A stretch of 64,000 bases of DNA from CAWEQW01 sp963811365. Lineage in GTDB: Bacteria; Actinomycetota; Actinomycetes; Propionibacteriales; Nocardioidaceae. The DNA is taken from positions 124,001 to 188,000 of the forward strand of contig CAWEQW010000010.1 in assembly GCA_963811365.1 (NCBI GenBank). Direction: 5' to 3'. A program made the position numbers and the translations under genes. This document shows, piece after piece, positions 1 to 8,776 of this stretch (positions are counted from its first letter, which is position 1; each line of letters starts with the position of its first letter). A model generated the notes under the pieces. The model did no database searches and had not been told where the DNA came from. It saw only the letters and a list, made by a program, of their open reading frames with translations.

Positions 1-213
1 GGCGAGCTCGAGTCCACGAAGTCGGTCAGCGACGTCTACGCGCCGCTGACCGGTGAGGTGGTCGCCCGCAACGACGCGCTGGACTCTGCGCCCGAGCTGG
101 TGAACTCCGACCCGTACGGCGAGGGCTGGCTGTTCGAGGTGGTGCCCGCCGACCGCGGCCAGCTCGACGACCTGATGGACGCCGACGCCTACCAGGGCAC
201 CCTCGACGCCTGA
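1..213 (+). CDS. gcvH: Glycine cleavage system H protein (C-terminal part)
   Basis: The 5' end lies outside the window; the visible 70 codons run to a TGA at 211-213. GcvH carries the lipoyl arm that shuttles the aminomethyl group between P, T and L proteins. The fragment holds the lipoylation motif ESTKSVSDVYAP, whose Lys is the lipoyl-lysine, followed by the typical PLTGEVV turn and the DPYGEGWLFEV segment. The downstream garA-ftsR-nuclease-MerR-gcvP order matches the mycobacterial Rv1826-Rv1832 neighbourhood, which supports the call. Confidence 0.93.
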   Translation, partial: GELESTKSVSDVYAPLTGEVVARNDALDSAPELVNSDPYGEGWLFEVVPADRGQLDDLMDADAYQGTLDA

Positions 214-273
214 GCGGACGCGCCGGTTGCCCCTTGAACCGACCTCACCGGCTGATAGGTTCGGGGAACCGTC

Positions 274-297
274 AACCTCGACTGAGGCTTGAGGGTT
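274..297. promoter_or_regulatory. Imperfect dyad upstream of garA, probable MerR-family operator
   Basis: AACCTCGA and TTGAGGGTT form an imperfect inverted repeat with right arm 289-297. It shares AACC..TC and TTGAGGGTT with the perfect dyad at 2107-2131. Both lie next to genes of the MerR/FtsR block. MerR proteins bind spaced dyads of this size. That FtsR or the second MerR protein binds here is inferred. Confidence 0.5.
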
Positions 298-324
298 CCG
301 TTCCAGCCACACGGGAGGCCGACC

Positions 325-870
325 ATGCCGTTCTGCACCGAGTGCGGGCACCAGAACCCGGACGACGCACGGTTCTGCTCGCAGTGCGGGCACCGCATCG
401 TCGCGACGCCGGCGGCCACACCGGTCGAACCCTCGGGTGACTCGCCCAGCGAGTCCACGGCCACCATCACGTTCGGCGGGGGAGCAGAGCCGGACCACCG
501 TGAGGAGCGCAACCTCAACGAGGCCGACTCCGCCGCGGTCGACGCGCTCCCGGCCGGCAGCGCGCTGCTGATCGTCCAGCGCGGCCCGAGCGCGGGCAGC
601 CGCTTCCTGCTCGACACCGACGTGGTCTCCGCGGGCCGGCACCCGGACAGCGACATCTTCCTCGACGACGTCACGGTCTCGCGCCGGCACGCCGAGTTCC
701 GGCGCGGTGCCGACGGCTGGACCGTCGCGGACGTGGGCAGCCTCAACGGCACCTACGTCAACCGCGACCGGATCGACGAGGTCTCTCTGCAGGGCGGCGA
801 CGAGGTCCAGATCGGCAAGTTCCGCCTGGTCTACTTCGCCAGCCACGTGGGGGCGGGAAGCCTGCAGTGA
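325..870 (+). CDS. garA: Zinc-ribbon FHA-domain protein, GarA/OdhI type
   Basis: The 181-residue protein starts at ATG 325 behind GGGAGG at 313-318. Residues 4-21 form a zinc ribbon with Cys4, Cys7, Cys18 and Cys21. A linker follows, with the Ser/Thr stretch SESTATITF (42-50). The FHA fold covers about 80-172, with GRHPDSD, SRRHAEF and SLNGTYVN. GarA/OdhI proteins bind and inhibit 2-oxoglutarate dehydrogenase and glutamate dehydrogenase until a Ser/Thr kinase phosphorylates an N-terminal Thr motif. The zinc ribbon is extra compared with mycobacterial GarA. The gene ends in a 4-bp overlap with ftsR. Confidence 0.88.
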   Translation: MPFCTECGHQNPDDARFCSQCGHRIVATPAATPVEPSGDSPSESTATITFGGGAEPDHREERNLNEADSAAVDALPAGSALLIVQRGPSAGSRFLLDTDVVSAGRHPDSDIFLDDVTVSRRHAEFRRGADGWTVADVGSLNGTYVNRDRIDEVSLQGGDEVQIGKFRLVYFASHVGAGSLQ

Positions 871-1595
871 GGTCGGCCGCCTCGTCCCGCGCGCGGATGA
901 GCATCGGCGAGGTGCTGTCCCTGCTGCGGGCGGACTTCCCCGAGGTGAGCATCTCCAAGATCCGCTTCCTGGAGTCCGAGGGGCTCATCGAGCCCGAGCG
1001 CACGCCGTCGGGCTACCGCAAGTTCTCGCACCGCGACGTCGAACGGCTCCGCTACGTGCTCACCAGCCAGCGGGAGCACTACCTGCCGCTCAAGATCATC
1101 AAGGAGCACCTCGATGCGATCGACCGGGGCCTGGAGCCGCCGGGTCCGGCCGAGGCGGTGCCCCAGGTGCCGCGGGTGGTGCTCGCCGGCGACGGCTTCC
1201 CGACCCCGGAGTCGTTCGCGCCGGACGCCACGGAGCTGCGGCTGTCCCGCCGCGAGCTGCTCGCCACCGCCGGGATCGACGACGAGCTGCTCGACCAGCT
1301 CGAGGCGTTCGGACTGGTCCGCCCGCGGCCCGGCTCGGCGCCGTACGACGGGGACAGCCTGGTCGTGGCCAAGACCTGCGGGGAGCTGTCGGCGTTCGGG
1401 CTCGAGCCGCGGCACCTGCGCGCCATCAAGACCGCCGCGGACCGCGAGGTGGGCCTGATGGAGCAGGTCGTATCACCGCTCCAGCGAGCCCGGGACGCCG
1501 GCGCGAAGGCGCGCGCCGAGGACACCATCCGGCAGCTCGCGGCACTGTCCGTGCGGCTGCACGCCACGCTCGTCAAGAGCGGGCTTCGGGCGTGA
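867..1595 (+). CDS. ftsR: MerR-family cell-cycle regulator FtsR
   Basis: The 242-residue protein has an N-terminal winged MerR HTH (about 11-75). The segment SISKIRFLESEGLIEPERTP is followed by SGYRKFSHRDVERL, and then LKIIKEHLDAID. The long C-terminal part is the family's oligomerisation and effector region. FtsR (Rv1828 type) activates ftsZ and is involved in cell division. The GTG at 867 overlaps the garA stop (GTGA), implying translational coupling; an internal ATG at 897 would start directly at MSIGEVL. The garA-ftsR-nuclease synteny backs the assignment. Confidence 0.85.
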   Translation: MRSAASSRARMSIGEVLSLLRADFPEVSISKIRFLESEGLIEPERTPSGYRKFSHRDVERLRYVLTSQREHYLPLKIIKEHLDAIDRGLEPPGPAEAVPQVPRVVLAGDGFPTPESFAPDATELRLSRRELLATAGIDDELLDQLEAFGLVRPRPGSAPYDGDSLVVAKTCGELSAFGLEPRHLRAIKTAADREVGLMEQVVSPLQRARDAGAKARAEDTIRQLAALSVRLHATLVKSGLRA

Positions 1596-1626
1596 CGGTC
1601 CTCGTGCCCGGAGTACGCTGAACAGC

Positions 1627-2094
1627 GTGCGCGAAGTCGACGTCATCGGTGTCCGGGTCGAGATGCCTTCCAACCAGCCCATCGTGCTGCTGCGCGAGGT
1701 GGCCGGGGACCGCTACCTGCCGATCTGGATCGGGGCGGTCGAGGCGACGGCCATCGCCTTCGCGCAGCAGGGCGTCGTCCCTCCGAGGCCGCTGACCCAC
1801 GACCTGATGAAGGACCTGCTGGCCGCCACCGGCAACGACCTGACCGAGGTGCGGATCACCGAGATGAAGGAGGGCGTGTTCTACGCCCTGCTCGTGTTCG
1901 CCTCCGGCGTCGAGGTCAGCGCCCGGCCGTCCGACTCGATCGCGCTCGCGCTGCGCACCGGGACCAAGATCGTCTGCGCCGACGACGTCCTCGACGAGGC
2001 CGGGCTCGCGGTCCCCGACGAGCAGGAGGACGAGGTCGAGAAGTTCCGCGAGTTCCTCGACCACGTCTCGCCCGAGGACTTCGAGAGCCACTGA
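1627..2094 (+). CDS. Bifunctional nuclease family protein (DUF151)
   Basis: The 155-residue protein begins at GTG 1627, 31 bp after ftsR. The whole chain fits the DUF151/BFN domain, with PIVLLREVAGDRYLPIWIG near residue 20, the LTHDLMKDLL helix, and RPSDSIALALRTGTKI near residue 98. Plant members of the family have DNase and RNase activity; the bacterial role is not settled. Position between two MerR genes matches Rv1829. The acidic tail (EQEDEVEKFREFLDHV) is common in actinobacterial members. Confidence 0.85.
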   Translation: MREVDVIGVRVEMPSNQPIVLLREVAGDRYLPIWIGAVEATAIAFAQQGVVPPRPLTHDLMKDLLAATGNDLTEVRITEMKEGVFYALLVFASGVEVSARPSDSIALALRTGTKIVCADDVLDEAGLAVPDEQEDEVEKFREFLDHVSPEDFESH

Positions 2095-2106
2095 GCTCCG
2101 CACCTG

Positions 2107-2131
2107 AACCCTCAATCTCAACTTGAGGGTT
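2107..2131. promoter_or_regulatory. Perfect dyad AACCCTCAA-N7-TTGAGGGTT, probable MerR operator
   Basis: The 9-bp arms at 2107-2115 and 2123-2131 are perfect inverted repeats separated by 7 bp. The dyad sits 165 bp upstream of the second MerR gene and shares its right arm with the site before garA. Autoregulation by the MerR product of 2296-2904, or control by FtsR, is likely but inferred. Confidence 0.6.
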
Positions 2132-2295
2132 ACCGGGACCGCGCCACGCCGACGCATGTCGTTGACCCCTTCCGGGCGGAGCCCTACCTTGGAAGTGTCT
2201 TCGCTGTAACTCCACCGCTGTCGTCCGCGCTCGTGCGGCGTACGGCTTCCCCCTCGGAGTGACAGGCAGAGCGAAGAGGACGACGGAGGTCAACC

Positions 2296-2904
2296 GTGAC
2301 AGGCACCGGAGACAAGCCGCTCGACGCAGCCGACGAGCGAGCCGTTCGCGAGGCGGCCGAGTCCGCGAACGAGCAGGGGCTGCTGTTCGACGACGACGTC
2401 TCGCCGCTGCCCGCCGACGCCGGCTACCGCGGTCCGACGGCCTGCAGCGCTGCCGGGATCACCTACCGCCAGCTCGACTACTGGGCCCGCACCGGGCTCG
2501 TGGACCCGACCGTGCGGGGGGCCACCGGCTCCGGCACCCAGCGGCTGTACTCCTTCCGGGACATCCTGCTGCTCAAGGTCATCAAGCGGCTGCTCGACGC
2601 CGGCATCTCGCTCCAGCAGATCCGCACCGCCGTGCAGCACCTCCGCAAGCGCGGCACGGACGACCTGACCCGCGTGACGCTGATGAGCGACGGCGCCAGC
2701 GTGTACGAGTGCACCAGCAACGACGAGGTCATCGACCTGCTCCAGGGCGGCCAGGGCGTCTTCGGCATCGCGATCGGCGGCGTGTGGCGGGAGATCGAGG
2801 GGTCGCTCGCCGAGCTGCCGAGCGAGCGCACCACCAGCGAGCAGCCGCACGACACGGCCACCGACGAGCTCGCCGCTCGGCGGCGCGCCCGGCTGATCGG
2901 CTGA
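2296..2904 (+). CDS. MerR-family transcriptional regulator (Rv1830-like)
   Basis: The 202-residue protein starts at GTG 2296 behind GGAGGT at 2285-2290. The MerR HTH lies at about 50-110 (TYRQLDYWARTGLVDPTV, then RLYSFRDILLLKVIKRLLDAGISLQQI). A C-terminal domain of about 80 residues contains GGQGVFGIAIGGVWREIEGSLAELP. It occupies the Rv1830 position just upstream of gcvP. The perfect dyad at 2107-2131 in its leader suggests feedback control. No metal-binding Cys cluster is present, so a metal sensor is unlikely. Confidence 0.85.
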   Translation: MTGTGDKPLDAADERAVREAAESANEQGLLFDDDVSPLPADAGYRGPTACSAAGITYRQLDYWARTGLVDPTVRGATGSGTQRLYSFRDILLLKVIKRLLDAGISLQQIRTAVQHLRKRGTDDLTRVTLMSDGASVYECTSNDEVIDLLQGGQGVFGIAIGGVWREIEGSLAELPSERTTSEQPHDTATDELAARRRARLIG

Positions 2905-2932
2905 GGTTGCCGGCGGCTCGACCGCTGACTGA

Positions 2933-2938
2933 TAAAAT
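2933..2938 (+). promoter_or_regulatory. -10 element of the gcvP riboswitch transcript
   Basis: TAAAAT sits 20 bp upstream of the riboswitch start and 29 bp after the MerR stop. A TTGCCG at 2907-2912 is a possible -35 but the spacing (20 bp) is long. Together with the following hairpin CCCACGC (2941-2947) / GCGTGGG (2958-2964), it marks the start of the gcvP leader. Confidence 0.4.
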
Positions 2939-2957
2939 GTCCCACGCTGCTGACACC

Positions 2958-3099
2958 GCGTGGGAGAGTCTCCGACCACCACGTCGGAGCGCCGAAGGGG
3001 CAACTCCTCCCCGGAACCTCTCAGGCGCCCGGACCGCGCGGAACAGGCGACTCTGGAAGCCCGACGTGCACGTCGGGCGGGCCGACAGAGGGGGAGGCG
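2958..3099 (+). ncRNA. Glycine riboswitch upstream of gcvP
   Basis: The leader contains the conserved blocks of a glycine (gcvT-type) aptamer in order: GGGAGAGTC (2962-2970), GCCGAAGGGGCAA after a variable stem, ACCTCTCAGGC, and GACAGAGGGGGAGGCG (3084-3099). Only one aptamer is visible. Its position 48 bp before the gcvP start fits glycine-activated expression of the P protein. Confidence 0.85.
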
Positions 3100-3147
3100 A
3101 CCCTGATCGCGCGACCGGCCCCGGTCGCTGACTCCCAGGAGCCTCGC

Positions 3148-6012
3148 TTGTCGGACCACCCCACCCTCGCCCAGCTCGACGCCGCCGAGCAGTTCGTCGA
3201 CCGGCACCTCGGCCCCGACGGCACCGCGGTCCGCACGATGCTCCGGACGCTGGGCTTCGGCTCCCTCGAGGAGCTGATGTACGCCGCGATGCCGGACGCC
3301 ATCCGCACCTTCGCCGAGCTCGACCTCCCGGCGCCGGCCACCGAGCAGGACACCGCCGCCGCGCTTCGTGCGTTGGCCGCGCGCAACGCCCCCCGCGAGG
3401 CGATGATCGGGCTGGGCTACCACGGCACGCTGACGCCGGCGGTGGTCCGCCGCAACGTGCTCGAGGACCCGAGCTGGTACACCGCCTACACGCCGTACCA
3501 GCCGGAGATCTCCCAAGGCCGCCTCGAGGCCCTGCTGAACTTCCAGACGATGGTCGCCGACCTCACCGGTCTGCCGACCGCCAACGCGTCCCTGCTCGAC
3601 GAGGGGACCGCCGCCGCGGAGGCGATGACGCTGGTGCGTCGCGCCAACCGGTCCACCCGCGGCGCCTTCGTGGTCGACGCCGACGCCCTGCCGCAGACGG
3701 TGGCCGTGGTGCGGACCCGAGCCCGGGCGATGGGGATCGAGGTCGTGGTCGCCGACCTCGCCGACGGGCTGCCGGACGGCGAGCTCAGCGGCGTGCTCGT
3801 GCAGTACCCCGGCGCCAGCGGACGGGTGCTCGACCCCGGGCCCGTCGTGGAGGCGGCGCACGCGCGCGGCGCGATGGCCGTGGTCGCGGCCGACCTGCTC
3901 GCCCTCACCCTGCTCGAGGCGCCCGGGACCATGGGGGCCGACGTGGTCGTCGGGAGCTCGCAGCGGTTCGGGGTGCCGATGTTCTACGGCGGCCCGCACG
4001 CCGGCTACATGGCGGTCCGGCAGGGCCTCGAGCGGCACCTCCCCGGTCGGCTGGTCGGTGTCTCGCTCGACGCCGAGGGCCGGCCGGCGTACCGGCTCGC
4101 GCTCCAGACCCGCGAGCAGCACATCCGCCGCGACAAGGCCACCTCGAACATCTGCACCGCGCAGGTGCTGCTCGCCGTGGTCGCCGCGATGTACGCCGTC
4201 TACCACGGGGCCGACGGTCTGCGCACGATCGCCCGGCGCACCCACCGGTACGCCGCAGTGCTGGCCGCCGCGCTGCGGGAGGCGGGCGTCGAGGTGCTGA
4301 CCCACGCGTTCTTCGACACGATCACGGTGCGGGTGCCGGGGCGGGCCGCCGAGGTGGTGGCCGCCGCCCGCGACGCCGGGGTGCACCTCCGGCAGGTCGA
4401 CGACGACACCGTCGGCGTCTCCACCTCCGAGACCACCCGGCGGCCCCACCTGGAGGCGGTGCTCGCCGCGTTCGGCGCTGCCGTGGACCTCGACGCCCTC
4501 GACGCCCGGGTGGCCGACGAGCTGCCGGAGGCGCTGCTGCGCACCACCGACTTCCTGACCCACGAGGTGTTCTCCAGCCACCGCTCGGAGACGTCGATGC
4601 TGCGCTACCTGCGCCGGCTCTCCGCCCGGGACTACGCCCTGGACCGGGGGATGATCCCGCTGGGTTCCTGCACGATGAAGCTCAACGCGACCACCGAGAT
4701 GGAACCGGTGAGCCTGCCGGGGTTCGCCGACCTGCATCCGTTCGCGCCGGTCGAGGACGCCGCGGGCTACATCGAGCTGATCGGGCAGCTCGAGCGCTGG
4801 CTGGCCGAGGTCACCGGCTACGACGAGGTCTCGATCCAGCCCAACGCGGGTTCCCAGGGCGAGCTCTCGGGGCTGCTCGCCATCCGCGGCTACCACCACG
4901 CGCGCGGCGAGCAGCAGCGCGACGTCTGCCTGATCCCGTCCTCCGCGCACGGCACCAACGCCGCCTCCGCGGTGATGGCGGGGATGCGGGTGGTCGTCGT
5001 CAAGGCCGCCGCGGACGGCGCCGTGGACCTCGACGACCTGGCGGCGCAGTGCGAGGCGCACCGCGACGACCTGGCCGCGATCATGGTCACCTACCCCTCG
5101 ACGCACGGCGCGTTCGAGGACGGCATCAACGACCTCTGCCGGGTCGTGCACGAGCACGGCGGTCAGGTGTACGTCGACGGCGCCAACCTCAACGCGCTGC
5201 TCGGCTACTCCAAGCCCGGGCAGTTCGGCGGCGACGTCTCGCACCTCAACCTCCACAAGACGTTCTGCATCCCGCACGGCGGCGGCGGGCCGGGGGTGGG
5301 ACCGATCGGCGTCCGCGCGCACCTCGCGCCGTACCTCCCGAGCCACCCGGCCCACCCGGACCCGGCCCGGCGCAGCGGGATCGGCCCGATCAGCGCGGCG
5401 CCGTACGGCTCAGCGGGGATCCTGCCGATCTCCTGGGCCTACGTGCGGATGATGGGCTCTGAGGGGCTGACCCGCGCGACCTCCGTCGCGGTGCTGGCCG
5501 CGAACTACGTCGCCAAGCGGCTCGGCGAGCACTTCCCGGTCCTCTACAAGGGTCACGGCGGGCTGGTCGCCCACGAGTGCATCCTCGACGTCCGGCCGCT
5601 GACCAAGGCGACGGGCGTGAGCGTCGACGACGTGGCGAAGCGGCTCGTGGACTACGGCTTCCACGCCCCGACGATGAGCTTCCCGGTCGCCGGCACGCTG
5701 ATGGTCGAGCCCACGGAGAGCGAGGACCTCGCGGAGCTCGACCGGTTCTGCGAGGCGATGATCGCGATCAAGGGGGAGGTCGACCGGGTCGCGGCGGGGG
5801 AGTGGGCTCCGGAGCAGTCACCGCTGCGCCGCGCCCCGCACACCGGTCGCGCGCTCGTGGAGGACTGGGACCGGCCCTACCCGCGCGAGCTCGGCGTCTT
5901 CCCGGCCGGCTTCGACCCGGACAAGTACTGGCCGCCGGTGGCGCGCATCGACCAGGCGTACGGCGACCGGCACCTCGTCTGCGCCTGCCCCCCGCCGGAG
6001 GCCTTCGCGTGA
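3148..6012 (+). CDS. gcvP: Glycine dehydrogenase (decarboxylating), P protein
   Basis: The 954-residue single-chain P protein catalyses PLP-dependent decarboxylation of glycine and loads the aminomethyl group on GcvH. The PLP lysine is Lys704 in HLNLHKTFCIPHGGGGPG. The N-terminal half carries GYHGTLTPAVVRRNVLEDP and the SLLDEGTAAAEAM motif. Length matches family members. The start is TTG 3148 with AGGAG at 3137-3141, downstream of the glycine riboswitch, so expression should respond to glycine. The stop overlaps the next gene's GTG. Confidence 0.96.
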   Translation: MSDHPTLAQLDAAEQFVDRHLGPDGTAVRTMLRTLGFGSLEELMYAAMPDAIRTFAELDLPAPATEQDTAAALRALAARNAPREAMIGLGYHGTLTPAVVRRNVLEDPSWYTAYTPYQPEISQGRLEALLNFQTMVADLTGLPTANASLLDEGTAAAEAMTLVRRANRSTRGAFVVDADALPQTVAVVRTRARAMGIEVVVADLADGLPDGELSGVLVQYPGASGRVLDPGPVVEAAHARGAMAVVAADLLALTLLEAPGTMGADVVVGSSQRFGVPMFYGGPHAGYMAVRQGLERHLPGRLVGVSLDAEGRPAYRLALQTREQHIRRDKATSNICTAQVLLAVVAAMYAVYHGADGLRTIARRTHRYAAVLAAALREAGVEVLTHAFFDTITVRVPGRAAEVVAAARDAGVHLRQVDDDTVGVSTSETTRRPHLEAVLAAFGAAVDLDALDARVADELPEALLRTTDFLTHEVFSSHRSETSMLRYLRRLSARDYALDRGMIPLGSCTMKLNATTEMEPVSLPGFADLHPFAPVEDAAGYIELIGQLERWLAEVTGYDEVSIQPNAGSQGELSGLLAIRGYHHARGEQQRDVCLIPSSAHGTNAASAVMAGMRVVVVKAAADGAVDLDDLAAQCEAHRDDLAAIMVTYPSTHGAFEDGINDLCRVVHEHGGQVYVDGANLNALLGYSKPGQFGGDVSHLNLHKTFCIPHGGGGPGVGPIGVRAHLAPYLPSHPAHPDPARRSGIGPISAAPYGSAGILPISWAYVRMMGSEGLTRATSVAVLAANYVAKRLGEHFPVLYKGHGGLVAHECILDVRPLTKATGVSVDDVAKRLVDYGFHAPTMSFPVAGTLMVEPTESEDLAELDRFCEAMIAIKGEVDRVAAGEWAPEQSPLRRAPHTGRALVEDWDRPYPRELGVFPAGFDPDKYWPPVARIDQAYGDRHLVCACPPPEAFA

Positions 6013-7376
6013 GGTCCCGTGGGCCGGTCGACCCGGTCACCGACCTCACCGCTCGCCGGCTCACCGCGCTGCTGGCGCACGAGCAGGCCGACGGCCGGCT
6101 GCCGTCGCTGGTCGCCGGCGTGTTCCGGGACGGAGGGCTGGCGTGGTGGGGTGGCCGCGGCGCCGCCACGGGCACCCCCGAGCCGGCCACCGCCGACCTC
6201 CAGTACCGGATCGGGTCGATCACCAAGACCTTCACGGCCGTCCTCGTGATGCAGCTGCGCGACGAGGGGACCCTCGACCTCGGTGACCGGCTCGACGCCC
6301 ATCTGCCCGGCGTCGGCTACGGGGACCGGACGCTGCGCAGCCTGCTGTCGCACGCGTCGGGCATGCAGTCGGAGCCCGCAGGCCCGTGGTGGGAGCGCAG
6401 CCCCGGAGTCTCGTTCGACGACCTGGCCGCCGCCATCGACGACAGCATGGCCGCGCACCCGGCCGGCGCCACGTTCCACTACACCAACCTGGCCTACGCC
6501 CTGCTCGGCGAGGTGGTCGCGCGGCACCGAGCCACGACCTGGTGGCAGGCGGTGCAGCAGCGGATCCTCGAGCCGCTGGGGATGAGCCGGACCAGCTACC
6601 TCCCCGAGGCGCCGGTGGCCGGCGGCTACAGCGTCCACCACTTCGCGAACACCCTCGACGCCGAGCCCGCCCAGGACACCGGCGCCATGGCGCCCGCCGG
6701 CCAGCTCTGGAGCACCGTCTCCGACCTGGCGAGCTACGCCGGCTTCCTGATGGACGGGCATCTCGACGTGCTGGCGGCCGGGACGCTCGCGGAGATGGCG
6801 ACGCCGCAGTCCGGGTCGCTGGCCGGGGCGGCGCTGGGCGGCTACGGGCTGGGCTTTCGGCTGCGACGGGCGGGGTCCGGCGTGCTGCTCGGGCACACCG
6901 GCTCGATGCCGGGCTTCCTCGCGATGCTGTTCGTGGACCGGGGCCGCGGCACGGGCGCGGTCGCGCTGGCCAACGGCACCACCGGGCTGCGCACCGACTC
7001 GTTCGCGATCTCGTTGCTCGACACCCTCGAAGAGCTCGAGCCGTCGATGCCGTCGCCGTGGCGGCCGGTGGACCGGGTGCCGGCGCAGGTCGCCGACGTG
7101 CTCGGCCTCTGGCACTGGGGCAACACCGCGCTGGCGTTCTCGTGGGACGGCAGCCAGGTCGTGGTGACCGGGCTGCCCGACGGCAGCGAGGCCTACCGCT
7201 TCGCCCTGCGCCCGGACGGTCGGCTGGTCGGCAGCAGCGGCTACCACCACGGCGAGGTGCTCGACGTGGTGCGCCGCGACGACGGCTCGGTGAGCCACCT
7301 CGTCTCTGCGACGTTCGTCTACACCCGCACGCCGTACGACCGGCAGGTGCCGATCCCGGGCGGCCACCCCGGCTGA
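6009..7376 (+). CDS. Serine hydrolase, beta-lactamase (class C-like) family
   Basis: The 455-residue PF00144-type protein has the SxxK tetrad S70-I-T-K73 (GSITKTF), the Y158-T-N160 motif (FHYTNLAYALLGE) and a GHTGSMPGF third box. No clear signal peptide is seen, so it is probably cytoplasmic and an esterase or peptidase rather than a secreted beta-lactamase. The C-terminal 100 residues form an extra domain. The GTG at 6009 overlaps the gcvP stop (GTGA), so it may be co-translated with gcvP. The substrate is unknown. Confidence 0.8.
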   Translation: MRSRGPVDPVTDLTARRLTALLAHEQADGRLPSLVAGVFRDGGLAWWGGRGAATGTPEPATADLQYRIGSITKTFTAVLVMQLRDEGTLDLGDRLDAHLPGVGYGDRTLRSLLSHASGMQSEPAGPWWERSPGVSFDDLAAAIDDSMAAHPAGATFHYTNLAYALLGEVVARHRATTWWQAVQQRILEPLGMSRTSYLPEAPVAGGYSVHHFANTLDAEPAQDTGAMAPAGQLWSTVSDLASYAGFLMDGHLDVLAAGTLAEMATPQSGSLAGAALGGYGLGFRLRRAGSGVLLGHTGSMPGFLAMLFVDRGRGTGAVALANGTTGLRTDSFAISLLDTLEELEPSMPSPWRPVDRVPAQVADVLGLWHWGNTALAFSWDGSQVVVTGLPDGSEAYRFALRPDGRLVGSSGYHHGEVLDVVRRDDGSVSHLVSATFVYTRTPYDRQVPIPGGHPG

Positions 7377-7387
7377 GCGGCCGGGGT
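7366..7387. terminator. Bidirectional terminator hairpin between convergent genes
   Basis: ACCCCGGC (7366-7373) pairs with GCCGGGGT (7380-7387) around a TGAGCG loop that contains the hydrolase stop. It separates the convergent hydrolase and tldE genes. There is no U-tract, as is common in high-GC actinobacteria. Confidence 0.6.
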
Positions 7388-8776
7388 CAGCGCGCCCGGC
7401 TGACGCTGGACATGTTGAAGTCCGGTACCCGGAGCGCCGGCGCCGCGGTGCGGGAGAACATGTCGCCCCACTCGCGAGAGAACCCCGGCCGGGTGGCGGA
7501 GGCGTGGCTGAACCGGCCGAGCAGGTCCACCGGGCTCTCGTTGAACCGGAAGTTGTTCACCTCGCCCGTCACCTCGCCGTCCTCGACGAGGTAGACCCCG
7601 TCGCGGGTGAGACCGGTCAGCAGCAGGGTCTGCTCGTCGACGACCCGGATGTACCACAGGCAGGTCAGCAGCAGCCCGCGCTGCATGCCCGCCACCAGAT
7701 CGTCGAGGGTGCCCGTGGCGCCGCCGACCGTGACCACCAGGTTGTCGACCGCGGGGGTCACTGGCTGGCCGGTGAGCTCGGCGGTGTGCCGGGTCTGCAG
7801 CAGCGCGCCGAGCCGGCCGTCGCGGACCCAGTCGGTCCGTCCGAGGGGAAGGCCGTTGTCGAACACGCTGGCGCTGAACCCGCTCGAGGTCGCGGTGACG
7901 AACGGCTGGCACTCCAGTCCCGGGTAGGCCGGGTCGGACAGGACCGTGACCGGCCGGTCCGACAGCCGGTCGCCGATCCGGGTGCCCCCGCCGGGCCGCG
8001 AGAACACCGACTGGCCGTCGTGCGCCTCACGGGCCGACGAGCTCCAGTAGGCGTAGATCATCAGGTCGGAGACCGCCGTGGGAGGCAGGATCGTGTCGTA
8101 GCGCCCGGCCGGCAGGTCGACCTTGCGCGCGCCCCACGCGAGCCGGCGGGCGAGCTCGGCGTCCAGTCCAGCCGGGTCGACGTCGCCGAAGTCGCGGGTC
8201 GCTCCGCCCACCCAGGCGCTCGTGGTCAGGTCGGCGGTCTTGCCGGTGCAGCCGTAGTGGCCGCTGGGCTGGGCGTGGCGCAGCCGGATCCCCGTGGAGG
8301 AGGCGAGGTACGTCGTGGTCACGTCGTGGTCCACGAAGCCGTACAGCAGCCGGTCCTGCGCCGCGGCGCGCTGGAAGGCAGCGCCGAGACCGGGCGCGAG
8401 GTCTGCGTACACCTCGATCGAGGTCTCCGCCGGAGGCTCGTACCAGTCGTCGTCGGCACGGTCGCGCGGCAAGGTCGGCGGCGTCCTCGGCGGGCTGTGC
8501 CTCGCGTGCGGCGGCGTCGGCTCTCTCGACGAGCGCCGTGACCTGGTCGGTGGTTGCAGCGGTGGCGGACACCGAGGCGGTGCCGACGCCCTGTGCGGTG
8601 CGGACGAAGGAGACGACCGAGACGCTGACCGTGTGCATGACGCCGTTGGTGGTCAGGGTGTTGTCGGCCCACCGCAGGTTGGCGCTGGTGGAGTCGCGGA
8701 CGATCACCACGCAGTCGTCGACGGTGGAGGCGGACAGAGCGTGCTCGGCGAGCTGCTGGGGACTGGCGGAGGTCAT
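7387..8776 (-). pseudogene. tldE: TldE/PmbA metallopeptidase partner, frameshifted
   Basis: TldE is the partner of TldD in a heterodimeric zinc peptidase that processes small peptides and RiPP-type precursors. The start ATG (8774-8776) follows the tldD end. The N-terminal 95 residues (MTSASPQQLAEHAL onward) and the remaining roughly 360 residues (DWYEPPAETSI onward) lie in different frames, with the break near 8465-8475. One extra base there, or two missing, explains it. Both halves are otherwise well conserved. Either a real recent frameshift or a sequence error is possible; I lean to an error. Confidence 0.72.

Noticed and set aside
2290..5355. Very long minus-strand frame opposite the second merR and gcvP genes
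   Set aside because: It is antisense to well-conserved genes and rich in Gly/Arg/Val/His. It is a GC-rich shadow.
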